From Sorghum bicolor (lineage: Eukaryota > Streptophyta > Magnoliopsida > Poales > Poaceae), in the NCBI RefSeq assembly GCF_000003195.3, contig NC_012875.2, positions 12,653,425 through 12,717,424 of the forward strand: 64,000 nt of DNA. The letters run 5' to 3'. The notes under the pieces are model-generated. The model had not been told where the DNA came from. It made no database searches and saw nothing but the letters and a program-made list of their open reading frames with translations. Of the stretch, positions 12,571 to 26,446 are shown piece after piece. Every line of letters starts with the position of its first letter. Positions within the stretch are counted from its first letter, which is position 1. The position numbers were made by a program, and so were the translations under genes.

Positions 12571-13995
12571 GTTTTCTAATTTTGATAACGGTGCCAAAAA
12601 TGCCAAACCTATCTCTCATACCACTTAAGCCAAGTTGTCATCCCCAACATGACATGAGAGACGCGGTATTGAAATATGCAATTGCTCTTCTAAATAAATA
12701 ATGAATGGATCTGCAAGCGCACAGATTAATACCGATGTAGCATTTTAATCGGGAAGTATTTCAGGTATCGTTATTTATATTTTTACCACTCGGAAGGGAT
12801 TAGCAATCATCAATATTGATTACAGAATGGAATATGAGATTGAGTATCTATCATTGCATGTATAATTGAGAACATTTATCTAACTCTTTCTTTCAAGGAT
12901 AAGTGTCACATAAAGGGTATATAAAGTAATGAATAGTGACAAAGATAATTAATCTGATCAGCATAACTTAGCCACATAATAAATATGATAAGCACCTCAA
13001 TTAGATACTCTAGAAAGTCATTAGCATGGAATTAGAATGAACTACAAGAATATTTCCTAAGTTATTCTCAACTATATAGTCTAGCATTATCATAGTTAGT
13101 GCAAGCATACTTAGCAATCTTTGTGAGACAAGACTACGCCCATGCATAGTGATATTAGCAAGGTAAATGAGAAACATAGTAATCACTCCCCTGTAATAAT
13201 GTTGCTCTGCCAGCCCAATACACGAGAGGGGGACTTTATAAGAATCAATGAAGCTGTCACTATCACGAACTGCCCCACGATCTGGCATATTGGGTACAAT
13301 CGCAAATAAATACAGTATAAGCACCACGCCTACACAATATCTATCATTTACCCATGGATCCGATGGATAAACGCTATACGATCCTAAGCATGTATATAGA
13401 TTCAATCTAACTAAGCCAAGTATATAACCATGATAAACTAAGAACAATATAATCTTGAATATAAGCAAGTAGAGCAATGTCATAAGCAAGTAGAACAAAG
13501 TCATATTCATAATATTGAAGAACAAAGATAATTAGAAGAACAATTAGAAGAACAATTAGAGAATTACCAAGAATCCTCTTGACAGATCTAGAAACCAATC
13601 GAAGATTGACTCCTTCTAGTTCTAATCCTATGTAGCTATGCTAATCTAGATATCTAATTGATGTGGTGGCTCTAATCTTCATCAGAGGCTTCTTCTCCCT
13701 TGAAGAATAATGAATTAGGGTTGAGAGGCTCCTCTCCTCCAGGGGCCAGGGGGTCTGGTTTTATAGTCCCTTCATGTGAATATAGGCCGTTGGATCAAAC
13801 CGACATTGATTGAACGGTTATCCTTGATCCTTTAGGTCGGTGGAGATTAGTCCCGAAAGAGAGTCCTGATGCGACTCTGTGAGGGGGCGGGCGCCCAGTG
13901 CTTGGCCCCGTTCGGCCTCCGCTTCCTTCCCGTGGCTTCTGGAGTCTTCTAGATGTAAGATAATTGTGCGGCACATTGATATCTCTATGTAATCC
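12571..13995 (-). mobile_element. Truncated Athila/Tat-type 5' LTR with degraded primer-binding site
   Basis: Read on the minus strand, 13740-13990 matches the LTRs at 42139-42420 and 28460-28740: the GGGCGCCCGCCC box, the TCCACCGACCTAAAGGATCAA stretch, the GGGACTATAAAACC TATA region and CCAGACCCCCTGGCCCCTGG. The other end carries the LTR-end landmarks (GGGGATGACAAC, AAGTGGTAT, then TTTTTGGCACCGTTATC at about 12584-12601, a decayed copy of the TGGCGCCGTTGCCGGGGA primer site). The LTR proper is about 12608-13995. By comparison with the copy at 41969 about 170 bp of its start are missing, cut off by the host LTR at 13996. The open frames at 13010-13598 are LTR sequence, not genes. Confidence 0.75.
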
Positions 13996-16887
13996 TGTAA
14001 CACCCAAAATTTGGCTCTTTTAAAAATAGATGAATTTGGCTTTATTAAATAATTTTGTGAGCATAAAAATATAGGAAAATAAATAAACATTGGGAAATTA
14101 AAATTTAATAGAAAATTAGAAACACGTTGATGCATTCATGCTGCAGCACTTAATTTTTGTGATGTGTGAATTTATGCAAAAGAAATTTTTGTTCAAAATT
14201 CAAATTTGTAAATGCTTTTGAAAACAAGTTGAAAAAAATAAAAAAAGGGGAATCCATCTCTCTCCCTTCCCCCTCATTTTCGGCCTGCTTGGCCCAATTC
14301 CAGCAGCCCGCCAGCACCCTAACTCCCTCTCTCTCTTCCACTGACGAGTAGGGCCCACTTGTCAGCTCTATCCCTACCCCCCAAACCGTCGCCCCGAACC
14401 TCTCTCTCGGTTGGAACCACCAGGCCGAAGCCCCCGCACCCACGTTCTCCACTCCCCGCGCCTCGGTCTTCAAGTTGGAGAGCCCCTCGCGCACCCGAGC
14501 ACTCCCCCTCCCCCATTCTCTCTTCTCCTTGCCCGTGCCCCGCTCGTTTCTGCGCAGAGAACCGTCGTCGGGAAGTTTTTCGTCGGCCGCGCATAGGCCG
14601 CCATTCCGAGCCGTTTTCGCTGCGATTTGGCACCGTGGTGAGCTTCATCTCCCTTCCCGCTCCCTCCCCGTCCTGTTGCCGAGTGAATCGTGGCCCGGAG
14701 TCCCTGTTCTGCGAGCTCCGATGGGACATTCATGGCGCCGCCGTGAACCTTCTCGAAAACCGCCTCCTCGACCGCGTTTATGGGGTGGAATGGACTCGCA
14801 TCGCTCTCCTCTTTCTCCCAGTTCAAACGGAATCGAAAACCATGCATCGTAGGTCCCTATTCTCTTGCTCCGGCGAGCTTCCTTGCGGCCGGCCATGGTG
14901 GCCACCGTGTTCTGGCCGGAGCTGCCCTGTGCGCCGTCCCCTTCCTCTCTCTCTTTTTATTTTATTATTTTATTTTTTTCTTTTAATCGAGCGCGTTCAT
15001 CTGTGATCCAACGGCCTACAATCCCCCGTACCCCTTCGAGGGCATTTTTTGTTAAAGAGTCCCCCAGGAATCCCATTTTTGCGCGCGCAGTCCTCGGCTA
15101 GATGAATTTCTAGGATTTAATTTATTTATTTAAATTCGTTTAAACTCTGCTTTATTTACAGAATTGCCACCGCATTGTTTTAGCTATAAAATCGTCGTTT
15201 GAACTCCGAATCGATCCGTTCAAGTTGCGTTAGTTTCGTAATTTCGTAAGCTTCGCATTGGTACCACTATTGTTTAGGTTTACCACTGTTAGATTTCCTA
15301 GTTAATTACAAGTCCGTAGATTGCTGTTGAAATCCCGTTAAGAGCGTAACTTTCGCGTCGTAAGTCCGTTTTTCGTGAATTTCGCGTTGACGTGATCGTA
15401 GCAGCACGTAGATGATTTTGGAAAACTTTTATTTAAATTATTTACTGCTGGTGTACTGTTCTAACTTTAGGAATTGTTCTCTTGCATGTTTGTCTTGGTA
15501 TGCGTGATGATTGTGATGTATTGATCGAGCCCAGACGGTGAGGAGTATTTCGGGAGTCCGGAGCTCTTTGGGGATCAGTAGGACCAGCAAGACCAGCAGG
15601 AGTACGTGAATCAAGGCAAGTATAGCATGGGCCTACCTTGTTGTCCTACTCATTTTTAAGCATTTCACCCTGCATGTGTACAATATTGCAAACTATAAGA
15701 ACATCCTAGCTGTTGATGACAATTACCTTGTACCCAAGGGTTTTTATTGCATATGGGTAGAAGTGCTAGTGCTCTAACTCCAATTATATATGATCTGAAA
15801 TCAGTGATGGAACCATGGTTAATTGATTAAACATGATTATGATAAATGGAACATAGGGCTATGGTACAAATGACTGTTGGTCATGTTGTCCTAGACCATC
15901 TGTAAGGACTTATCTGTCGGCAAAAGCTAGGACTTACAGTGCAACCGGGAGAGTCACATGGCTCTGACTTTAGCTCAGTAATAGGATCTTTTCTAACTCG
16001 TTAGAGGTTACCCGAAAGGGCGCAAGAGGCGCTTGCCACTTTGGGTGTAGGGCTGCCCCTGTTTCTATGAGTATAGCCGTGATGGAAATGTGCCATAGAA
16101 AAGGGGGGTTTTCTACATCTGCCTGCCGAGGAAACCTCGCGGACCTAACTGGTTAGAATAGGCCTATGGAAGGCTTCATAGTGTACCCTGCCCGCTCACC
16201 TTGGTAGTGTTTGGGGGTCGACGGATCCCGGGCATATGGGCAACACGACTCACGGTGAAAGTGCACAACCTCTGCAGAGTGTATAACTGTTATAACAGCC
16301 GTGCTCACGGTCACGAGCGGCCCGGAAAACTCACAGAATAACTGGTTACTGATGGCTTTATGGTACATGATTATGTACAATTATGCTTTATTGTGACTTA
16401 ATGACTTACTATGGTTCTAATAACTGATCATATGGGATATTTGGGAGCTTAAGCATAAACTATAATAATTAATGATAAAACACTGATCTACTAAAAGCTG
16501 ATGCAGTGAACCTAGTTTAGCCAGTTTGAGCCTCATAAATCCTCATGCTATGCTTGTGGAGTACGAGATGTACTCACTCTTGTATATTTCTTTTCTTTGG
16601 ATAAAAATCCCGGATGGGTAACAGATGGTGGTAGCTATGAGGACTACCCGGAGGACTATTAGGCTTGTGCTTCACCAGTCGACCTTCCCTGTGTGAGGGC
16701 CATGAGATAGTTATCTTAGACTATCATATTTATATTTCCGCTGTTATGCCAGACTTTGTGATGTAATAACTACGTTTGTTGTAAACACTACGATGATGGT
16801 ATTTAATTTGTGACTTATGTGTGTGATTGATCTCTGGGCGCACATAAGTTTATGCATTCAATTTCTTCCTTGTAATTGGGTGTGACA
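13996..16887 (+). repeat. 5' LTR of the host chromovirus (2892 bp)
   Basis: It starts TGTAACACCC and ends GGGTGTGACA, an almost perfect terminal inversion, and is followed after 3 nt by the primer-binding site. The 3' LTR beginning at 63988 starts with the same TGTAACACCC. The segment 14240-14960 is strikingly GC- and CpG-rich, with open frames on both strands (14150-15006); since they overlap on both strands inside an LTR, I treat them as composition artefacts of a promoter-like island. A TATAAAA at 15185-15191 is one candidate core promoter. Confidence 0.88.
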
Positions 16888-16890
16888 AAT

Positions 16891-16904
16891 TGGTATCAAA
16901 GTCG
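16891..16904 (+). other. Primer-binding site of the host element
   Basis: TGGTATCAAAGTCG lies 3 nt after the LTR end, close to the TGGTATCAGAGC site that pairs with initiator tRNA-Met in many plant LTR elements. 16905-17071 is an AT-rich leader without other features. Confidence 0.8.
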
Positions 16905-17071
16905 TGTTGACTGTAGGACGCAAGCCTAGGTAGCAATGGTCGATATAGTGTCTTTGTTTTATTTATTTAATGCTTTCTACCTTACTTTTTGTTATTTTAT
17001 AAAATTTATTATGCTCATATCACTTATTCCATTGCCAAAATGTTGATCTAATCTTAAAATAAAATCTATAG

Positions 17072-17887
17072 ATGCCGCCTGTCACGAGGTCTCGTCGCGC
17101 CAGCACCAGGAGCTACATCTCTCAGTTCACACCCCAGTCGTGCCAGCCAGTGGTGGACATCTCCGACGACGAGACCGTCCCTATGGAGGAAGAGGACCCA
17201 GAGATGATGATAGAGGTGGATGATGATGATGAAAACGGGATGGACTCTCCTGTAGCAGCTGCACCTGTTCCACCCACTGCACCCACGCCACCAGCTGTTC
17301 CAGTGGCACCTGCTGCACCTACACCACCAGCTTCACTAGTTGCACCTGCTGCTCCTGCTGTACCAGAGGTGGTGTCTCCAGATGGTCCTGAGGAAGAAAA
17401 CCCAGGATGGACTACCACCATACACTACAAGTATCCTTCAATGACAGCCTACTTCCACAACTTGCTTAGGGAGATGTTGGATACTTACTATGCTGATAAG
17501 GAGATTGGCATTAGGTACTGCTGTGCAGAGTACACACACCCCTATGAGGCCACATACTGGAGGTCGGATCTTACCATCACAGTGGGGAATGAGGCACATG
17601 ACAACTATATGGTAGAGAGCATCCATGGTCACATTGCTAGGCGAGCTGAGGCACAGGACAGCATGGAGGACGCCGCCCAGATGGCTTACACTCACTACCA
17701 TGGCCTTCGCTATGAGGCCATGAGAGCAGACCAGTACAAGTTCCTCCCTCGCCATGATTCTACTATTGGTACTTGGTCTATCGAGAACCCGCAGGAGGTT
17801 GACACGCCATTGGATGCAACTGTGAGGCATATGCATGTCCTGCAGATGGCCAATGATGATCTACAAGAGGAGCTACATGATCAACAG
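17072..17887 (+). pseudogene. Upstream ORF of the host element, 5' part (interrupted by insertion)
   Basis: This 272-codon segment starts at an ATG about 170 bp after the primer-binding site and ends in frame at the insertion point of the 17888-40647 element; the coding text beyond 17887 is inserted DNA. The N-terminus is basic and Ser/Arg-rich (about residues 4-15), followed by a strongly acidic stretch (about 30-60) and a Pro/Ala/Thr-rich linker (about 65-105). The rest (about 110-272) looks globular, with many His/Tyr residues, and ends in a Gln/Glu-rich helix-like segment. I recognise no enzymatic motif. Its place between LTR and gag suggests an accessory protein of this element group; function unknown. 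Confidence 0.7.
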
Positions 17888-20800
17888 TGTAACAGAACCA
17901 CCCAATTTACAAGAGATCAACTATGAAAAACTCCCGCCAAAGCAGTTGCTTTAACATAATCGAACTCTCATAAACCCGGTAGTCCGTGAAATCACGAGGG
18001 ATTTCAAACCAGCCATCATCCAAGCCAAGATCGTAGTGATTCAACATAACAAGTCACATGTTACATCCATTTCACAAGTAGTTTGACATACATCAGAGTT
18101 CAATATATTTATTACAACTTGAGTTGAAAAGTAGCGGAAGCAAAGTAATTTGAAACTAATATTGCCCTCATTTCAAATACATGCCAGTATTCAGGTCAAC
18201 TCCAACAAAAGCAACATAGATGAGGTAACTGAGAAGGATCATGCCCATGATCTTACTCCTCTAATATGGTAGGAGACATCCAACTCTTGCAGTAGCCATG
18301 ATACATCACAACCTGCAACAAGTGGGAATAAACCCTGAGTACGAGAAGGTACTCAGGTAGACTTACCCGTCATAAACCAGAAATAATATGACACCAAGGA
18401 GTATGCAAGGCTTTATTGGTGGAGCTAGCTTGACAATACTCTTTGCATAAAAAGCTTAGGTTACAGGTAAGTAACTCTTCAGGTATTTAGCTCAAGTTAA
18501 TAGTCATTACCTGTCATCTATATTAGCACATGTACTAGAGCAATCACTTGATTAAGATACAATAGTAGTACCCATATTCGATGTGGCATTTCCAACATCA
18601 TTATCATACCATAACCATCCAAGTGTTCCATAAACATTACTACGAGGACGGGGCTCAAGTCAAGTGCTCACTATCCAGGAGCGATGGCGATTCGAATCGA
18701 TTTCTGACCAGTTGGCGAGTTTATTCCCCACACAAACCACACTCACTGATCAAGTGAGCTACAGGTCACCATATTACACTATCCAGGACCAATTCGCGGG
18801 TTCGACAGGCACCGCCCGTACCCGAGGACCATTCCGCCCTCGTCGTTCTCCTCAACCATCACCAATACAGCGCGTACATCGGGCCGATTCCCGGCCCGGA
18901 TAGTGCTCAGGCTTCGCGGTCGGAACGACTTATCCTTCCAGCTAAGTGTGGGGCATGCGTTCAACATGACAAGAGGGCCGTCAACGATCGGTCCTTAATC
19001 GACACAGGCGGGGATAGATAGGCACCTAAGACCTCCATGTCTTGTTACTTCTCTATCATCGTCCCACCCGGTCTCCAATTATTCATCCTTATCACTTGGT
19101 TATTTCCATGATAGCATATGTAGCCAACCTTTTCAGGTATCCACCTATCTCGCTCAGGTGACAGGACATCACCTGGCTTCTACCGGTCTAAGCATGACTA
19201 AGCATTTAGATTCGATCCCGAATCTACATAGGGTTATAGGTAAATTTGCTGGACAAGGAGTGATATATGCAGCAAGGGTTTCACCCAACTCCTATACTTA
19301 ATGCAACAACACATATATAACACATATTCTCAATTGCATTCGAAAGTAGTGGGAGACTTATAATGCTCCAGGGCTTGCCTGGGATCAACACGGAGTCAAT
19401 TCAGTTAGTTGCTCCATCTTGGTGACATCTAAGGTCACAACACTTGTTTAGTCCTTCCACCTTCGGGATGGGTCCACCCAACACCGTCTTCGGGTTTGTT
19501 CCCACACCAAGACCTTCACGTGATTCATCTAGTGCACCTAGATGAGATGCAAGATGCAAGTGCATGAATATAAAGAATAATAACACAACATGCATCACAT
19601 AAAAGTATGCAAGACACAGGCATCTAAAGTTATTTAGCTAACATCACACAACAAATTATATAGAGAAAACATATCAATAATGACACAAGTTTAACAAGTC
19701 TACAAGTGTATTACTTAGTCACCATTAAAGACATGAATCATACTTAGATCACACAAAGCAAAGCAATCAAGCATTCATGTATTTCAGCAATTCTGGACAT
19801 ACATGCAACAACTCAGTAAATAACTCATAACTGGAGTTACACAACTCCAAAAACTATGCAATAGGAGATTCTGGAAATATTATAAAATTGTCTATAATTC
19901 ATATTTAATCATATTAGCATGATTAATAAGTTAACCAAGTCAAACATGCATGACCATATAATCTGGTCTAGAAATTTCCAAAGAACAAGCATTTCAAAGG
20001 ATGAACTTTATACAACTGTAACTGACAAACCACTTAGCCAAATGATATGCAACTTTACCACAAGATATATTAATAAATTATCTACATCTTTTATATAGAC
20101 AAGTTTCACAGCAAACATCATTTATATCATTGAATTAATTGCATGAATAAAACTGCTCATGCTGCCAAACAGTAGATGTACAATTACACACATAAAACTG
20201 ATAGGCAATTCAAAGCAGCATAACTGGAGTTTTAGACCTCTAGAAAACATGATTCTTACCTTTTTGGAAATCTTATAAAGTTACGTACAACTTTCTTATT
20301 ATCATCTAAATATGAATCCACAGTTAACAAGGTCAACTAATCCCATAAGGACATCTCTGTCCAAAACATGGACAGAATCTGTCATGCCACATTAAACAGC
20401 TATAACATGAGTTTCACATGTCCATAAATTATGGTTATGTACTTTCTAGAAAGCTTACTAAATGGTGCACAACTTTGTTATAAACATCTACAGCTAAATC
20501 TACCATTAATAAGGTCGTACATTACAAAAAATGCAACCCTGTCTGGGTTTAGACAGAAACTGGAACAGTACTTTAAACCACTATAACTAATTATGTGCTT
20601 ATCCTAAAATTGTCCTATTTACCTTTCTGTAGAGCTTATGAAAAGTAATACAACTCATATATTTTCACCCAGGCATGATTCACAACTTAACTGCGCCAAA
20701 CACTGCAAACATGCAGATCCACTCAGAACAAGAGCAAAGCAACACAGGGCATTTGTTATTTTTAGAACTCTTAATATATAATTCCTAAATTCATGAAACT

Positions 20801-22797
20801 TTTACCAGACATTAAATCTCGTATGAAACGTATGTCACAATATTTTCACATTTATTTGGGCAATAACACAGTAGTTATGAAAAAGACAAATATAACAAGC
20901 AATTAAAACCGAACTGCATAAATCTATTTTTACGACTAAAACTTCAAACTAAACCATGCTATATTATAGATCTAATGGATAGAGAATTTCATAAGGATTC
21001 CAAAAAGTTCACATTTTCTATTTTACGATTTTTCTATGAATTACTATGCATTTCCAAATTTCATCCAGAAATCTGCATAGAAAAGATAAAGGAAAACACT
21101 TTTGCTTCGGGAACCCTGGACTTTCTCGAAATCAACCACAGTCCAGATGCACTATTCATATGAGTCTGTGGTTCGCATCTGGAACCCTGAGGTTTACTCT
21201 ATTTGAAACCGAGATCCTCTGTCTTCCAACCAGACAGCAGCAACGCTGGCCATGGCCAACCACGGCAGGGGACGGCACCACGGCAGCGCAGCGACGACCA
21301 GAGAGGCGAAGGAGACCCAAAACTCGCGCGCGGCAACTCTGGCCTGCCCAGCAGTGCCCAGTGGCGGCAGTAGGCGAAGCCATGGCGGCGGTGCCGTGGT
21401 TCTCGACCAGGGAGCGAGGGAGGGAGATGGGGATAGCGCTGGGGGAGTGGAGGAGGATGGGGAGAATACTCTGGTGCTCCACTACATCGGCAACAGGGCA
21501 CAGAGACACTGCAGGGGAGCTTGGACGCGCGTCTGCAATGGTGGGCGTGCTCTGGTGCATGGCGGCCACCTCGCCATTTCGTCGAACACGTGGCGGGCAG
21601 CGAAGTAGGGAAGGTGGGGCGCCGGTTAGGGCCACTTCTGGGCTGAATTGGACCTTGGGCCAAAAAGGATGTTTGTTTAATACGCCGTGCTCTACAACTT
21701 TCATTAAGGGGCTAAGGTCATTAGACCAACAGATTAAGAGATAATTGGATGCCAAGTCACGAGTGTCAACGTATTGACGGTGATTAGCAAAACCAAGAAT
21801 TGATGGTGCAAACCATGTCAAACTTGATGCAACTTTATGCATGCTCTTCTCCATGCAATTATCCACAACTTTTATTCTTGGACCAACTTTAGTTGCTTAA
21901 CAAAAATACGAGAACGCGGCATGCGAACCGGTCGATGTCCGTTTAGCGATAAAATAACTTTTTGCTGTTTTGGGAGCTACTTTTAGATATCCAAATGAAC
22001 TCCAAATGTAATGATACTTGATCCATTGCTTTCATCAAGAAGAGTACTCCAACTCATATTAAGGAATCTAATTGATTTACCATATTAATTTGGATAATAA
22101 AATGTCACAAACGAGCCAACTCACTGCTGTACTTCCAGGGACTTAGAATTATTTCTCAGGGCTAAAAAGCAGCAGCTGATTCGAAATTTGAGCCTCTTTT
22201 TGAACTATTTGCATGCCGATTTGGTTCTTCACTCTTCAATAAAGTTTCTTCTACAGAAGAAAAACTACAACTTTCATTTAGGGTCAAAGCTCATAACTGT
22301 AACAGAATTCAATCTTTCACTTTGGTCAAAGCAGTAACCCGATAAAGCTCCAAATAAGATTTTAGGCCAATTGAAGCATTTTCTTGACATAAGCTCAACA
22401 TGAACCCTTCATGAATTTTGTTGTATAATTCATCTAGAGTCATATGAGCAAGTTTGCAAGGTTTGGTTGATGAGCCATGATTCTATTTCCTTAATAGAGT
22501 CATTCCAACAAGGATATAACTTATCATTTCATGTGACTTCTTGATTCCAAACTTCGCCAAACTTTTCCAGGGATCAATATAGATTGGGATGGATATAAGA
22601 CACATGGAAAATGTTCCACTAGCATCACCCAAGCATACCTTTTAAAAAAAGCATATATGTAAGTAAAGGTGCATCATCCAAGTCCAAGTTGCGGTTTACT
22701 TTCATAGGTTGATTGTGACCTCTTTGTTATCATTGAACTCTTCATGTTTGAGCTCAAACCTAGTACTTAGCAAGTGACAAACACCTGTGGTGTTACA
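17888..22797 (-). repeat. 3' LTR (left copy) of the LARD-like element, 4910 bp
   Basis: Begins TGTAACAGAACC and ends GGTGTTACA on the plus strand. It matches the split right-hand copy along its whole length. In a sampled 510-bp stretch (17888-18400 against 26447-26960) I count about 11 substitutions. No gene-like content apart from the GC-rich island at 21195-21660. Confidence 0.9.
21195..21660 (-). other. GC-rich island within the LARD LTR (left copy)
   Basis: An abrupt GC/CpG-rich block in AT-rich LTR sequence, with open frames on both strands (minus 21156-21866 and 21199-21663, plus 21252-21608). The same block is in the other LTR at 39025-39520. Overlapping frames on both strands without a known motif argue against a protein. 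A promoter or transcribed leader region, or a captured gene piece, are both possible; I cannot decide. Confidence 0.5.
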
Positions 22798-22815
22798 GAC
22801 TTCCGCCCTTAAAAG
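22798..22815 (-). other. Polypurine tract of the LARD-like element
   Basis: On the minus strand CTTTTAAGGGCGGAAGTC abuts the LTR start TGTAACACC. The preceding sequence includes the inverted GAATCTCGAGACGAGATTC, a hallmark often seen before the 3' LTR of chromoviruses. Confidence 0.75.
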
Positions 22816-25800
22816 AATCTCGTCTCGAGATTCGGTGCAAAAGACATTCAAGGAAAGAAAACAATGTCACGCATTTTCCAACATTAGCGATAGCAGTGGG
22901 CTACCTAACTTCAAACCTCAGAGAAGTTAACTCGATCCCAAACATTTTCTGATACCTGCCTTTCATAGTAAACCTTTATCTGGAGAATCTCCCTTTTTGT
23001 TTGACTTCAGTGAAGCATTGTTACTTTGGGAGGAATCCAAGACAACACTGTTCCATGTACTTTGTTTCTGGTTGTTTAGAGCATAAGGGGCTACTTGTAC
23101 CATTAGCTTCTTTAGTGAAACAAATGCAAGCCATATGAACTTCACACCAGGTCACAAGCTTCTAAGGGTTGCTCATTATAGGGGTTCCAGGCTCATTCAC
23201 AAGATTTGAAAACCAGTCCTCTACCAACATGGTTGGATTACAACTTTCCACGCATGCAGTTCTCTTTCTCTAATGACAACATTGTACTTACCACCTGGTT
23301 AAGAGAACGGTGAATGTGATAGATGACTCTGTTGGTTTCACGCCTTCCATGATCATTTACTTTAAGGGGATTCTTGTATCCAAACAACAACAGTTATCTG
23401 GGTCAGATCAGATGTATCTTCTTGGGCAATACATAGAAGGTAACCAAGGCATGTAAGAATTGGATAACCACTACTGATGAAGGATGATAGTGGGGCCTAT
23501 ATGTCTCCAACAGTTGCAAGTGTTCAACCAACAAACCAAATAGTGTACCACTAGTAGGTTAAGCTTGATCTTTCTTCATGATGCAGTTCCATAAGAGTTA
23601 GGTTGACTTGTACCATAGCAAAACCAATCCAGTGGAACTACTTTTACCTTTGGGGCTTCCTTTTTAGGATCAGTCGGTAGCCCTGATATTGGAAATCTAT
23701 TTATTGACACCTTTCAAAACATTTTTGATTTGCACTGGCACAAATGGGTACAAAGAATCTTGTTTTAGCATATAAGCATTATCTATGCAGCAAGACATTG
23801 CCGATACTGTAATCCATGGCACCAAAATCCACACTACTTTATATACGAAGGATGATCGATATCAAAAGGAAGATTGCAGAGTTCTACCCCTTTTGGGTTT
23901 TAGTTCATATTTCACCAATTCCCACTCACATTTCCATGAACTTTGGTAGAAATATAGATCCATGAGTCTTCCCACCACTGACCAACCATTTATCTCCAAT
24001 AGGCACCCTTTGCGTAAGCGGAACATATACATACTAAACTTGTTCTATGCTGAAACTGTAGCATTCCGAACTGCAAGACATCTCTCAACTCCAAAGTTTG
24101 ATTCACTAGTTGATGAAATATATCCTTCATGGCTATCAATCCATCGTTTCCTTGCTTGATATTAGCCTTGTTACTAGCAACCAATCAATTGGCTCTCAGC
24201 ACTAAAATTTTCAAAGCTCCACTCTTAACTACAACAATTGTGGCTGACGCTTTAACAATTGGTCACCTTCAAGACCAGAAGATAAGGATTCACACTAGAG
24301 ATGGTTGACTGTAGTTGTATGACCATGATGCACATAAAGATCAAGACTTAGGATAACTAAATCATGAGCACAATGGTGATGATCGATGCTCGTCCAATAG
24401 ATAACTTGTCCAACATCAAATGTCATGTGTCCTTTTGGTTCAACATGGATGACCCCTGTTGCTCATTAAATGACCATCATCATTGCAGGAATAGTTAAAT
24501 AGTGTCACTTGTCTACCATCTATTGCAGTCTGTTAATGTTTATGTCAGTGACCTATTCTTCAAAGGTTATCCTCTTTGTAACTTCATGGGTAATTCTCCT
24601 ACTTGCACATGAAGTAAGAATCTTCTGATATGATCTAAAGAGATAATTGAGGACAAACTCATGATGAGATGACACATTGGTGTAGTTCTATAATGGATCA
24701 TGGCTAGCAACAACGATACCAGCGCGTGCCGAGCAGCACAACCAGGTGTCGGCCGCCACAAGGGGCTCTCGGTTTCGTCACGGCACCATCAATAATTAAC
24801 TAAGACACCATTACCGAACATACAACCCAAAAGAAATCTGTCATGGCAAAAATTGAGTTGCATAGCAGCGAGCACTTTGCAAAAGAGGGATATCAAACTA
24901 AGAGTCATGAGATTAGAGGTCCACAAGGAGGTGATTTAAAACATAGTACTAGAGAACATAGATCACATGAGATTAAGACGGATAAACACCCAGAGACTCA
25001 ATAGAGCTGGAGATAAAACGATTGAGATTTGAAAGATTGAGTCAATACACAGATTAGGGGATGGATATACAACATTAAAGGTTAGCAACCACACACAAGC
25101 TCAAGATCTTTAGCATTGGAATCTACTTGGAGACAACCGTGAGATTAAAGTGACATGAGCACTATTCTAGGATAAGGCTCTTCAACACTCGCATGCTTAC
25201 TAAGGACAAAAAGGTAACAGCTAGGACACTACCTAGTTAACAACACATCTACTCATGTATCATGGTTTTAAGCAAACATTTGAGAACAGGAATCACACTA
25301 TCTCCAACAATCATTACTAAGCACAAAATTTGCAGATATCAAGCAATCATCTAAAGCAACACTAGTACACTTGAACATATAAAACATGATGGTAAGGTGT
25401 TTTTATCTTTCGCATTCTTTTACTAGAAAGGTGTATGTCTCTTCCCTAGTTGTGAAAAGAAATTTTTAACTTATGCTTAAAGGACTAGTCATCTTAGAGA
25501 TGTGCATCATACTGACAGGGTGCACAGACAGACCACAACAGGCAAAACAAAGCTAATCACACCCTACCTTCAATTACAGCTATTCAAGCAACATGGAGCA
25601 AAGCATTTTATCTAACTGCACAGACAAGCAAGGTGACACCACATTGATTTACAAGTTACTTATTGTTAGAACAAAGGTGAGAGAAGCATAGTTATACATA
25701 AGGCGACAATCATGATGATGCATGCTTCGTCCTATTCGTCCTCACAAAATTGCCAGCCTAAGGTGGCAATCATGTTCTATGTCGGTGGCATAACACGTAC

Positions 25801-26433
25801 ACTCTCGACATATAGCTAGTCATAATATTCAATTTACGCATTCGTGGTTAGCATACCTGCAGAAAACTCATTTCAGCCCACCCACAGTATGAAACATGCA
25901 GTACAAGATTAAAAAGCTATGCGCTCCACACATGTGTATCCCCATACCTGTATGTGTAGTGCTACTACCCACATCATCGTCCTAGTGACGGCATCGCCTC
26001 TAAGGACGGAATCACCCATCATGCGATACCTTTTCATAGGCACATGTAAAATGTGCACATGATCCAGTACCAAAAGCACTTCCCTAGATCGGCGGTGTAT
26101 CCGATCATGCTCTCACAGCTCACACTTACCGAGGTGTAGAGGGAAAAATGATCCATACATTACCATTCAAATGAATGGCACTCATACTATTACACGCCGT
26201 ATGAGCAACAAAATAGAAATATGATGCAGAAACCCCCAAGTCAGTACTTAAATAAGCCACCTAAAGGTCCTTATTTGGGCATAAAGGAAATAACCACTGG
26301 CATACTTAGGTAAAACCTTTTCAGATTGGAACACACCTATATCTATAATAGCTATAAGCTATCAAAAACTAATTTTAGAAAACAAAATCTTTTGTTTAAA
26401 ATACACATATGACAAGTTTAATGTTGAACCTTG

Positions 26434-26444
26434 CTTTGATACCA
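26434..26444 (-). other. Primer-binding site of the LARD-like element
   Basis: CTTTGATACCA on the plus strand is TGGTATCAAAG on the element's strand, 2 nt from the LTR boundary at 26447. It is a tRNA-Met type site like that of the host and fixes the minus orientation. Confidence 0.8.
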
Positions 26445-26446
26445 GC

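Larger units (their letters stand above)
22798..26446 (-). other. Internal non-coding domain of the LARD-like element
   Basis: 3649 bp between the LTRs, with only scattered open frames of up to about 65 codons and no gag, protease, RT or integrase motif on either strand. It is AT-rich, without obvious tandem repeats. A short GC-rich patch near 24715-24780 is the only composition change. Confidence 0.75.

Noticed and set aside
13010..13598. Hydrophobic 171-codon minus-strand ORF as a membrane protein
   Set aside because: It lies inside an LTR fragment and matches the LTR frames at 28960-29283 and 36664-36987; the hydrophobicity comes from AT-rich LTR DNA.
14150..15101. Cluster of GC-rich ORFs on both strands as a host gene or captured gene
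   Set aside because: Frames overlap on both strands, are low-complexity and lie within an LTR; no motif supports a protein. A capture cannot be excluded without a search.
21156..21866. 236-codon minus-strand ORF as a gene of the LARD-like element
   Set aside because: Its counterpart at 39025-39606 is shorter and differently bounded, and competing frames exist on the other strand.
22798..26446. Degraded pol in the LARD-like internal domain
   Set aside because: No RT, RNase H, integrase or protease motif could be recognised in any frame; only short chance frames are present.
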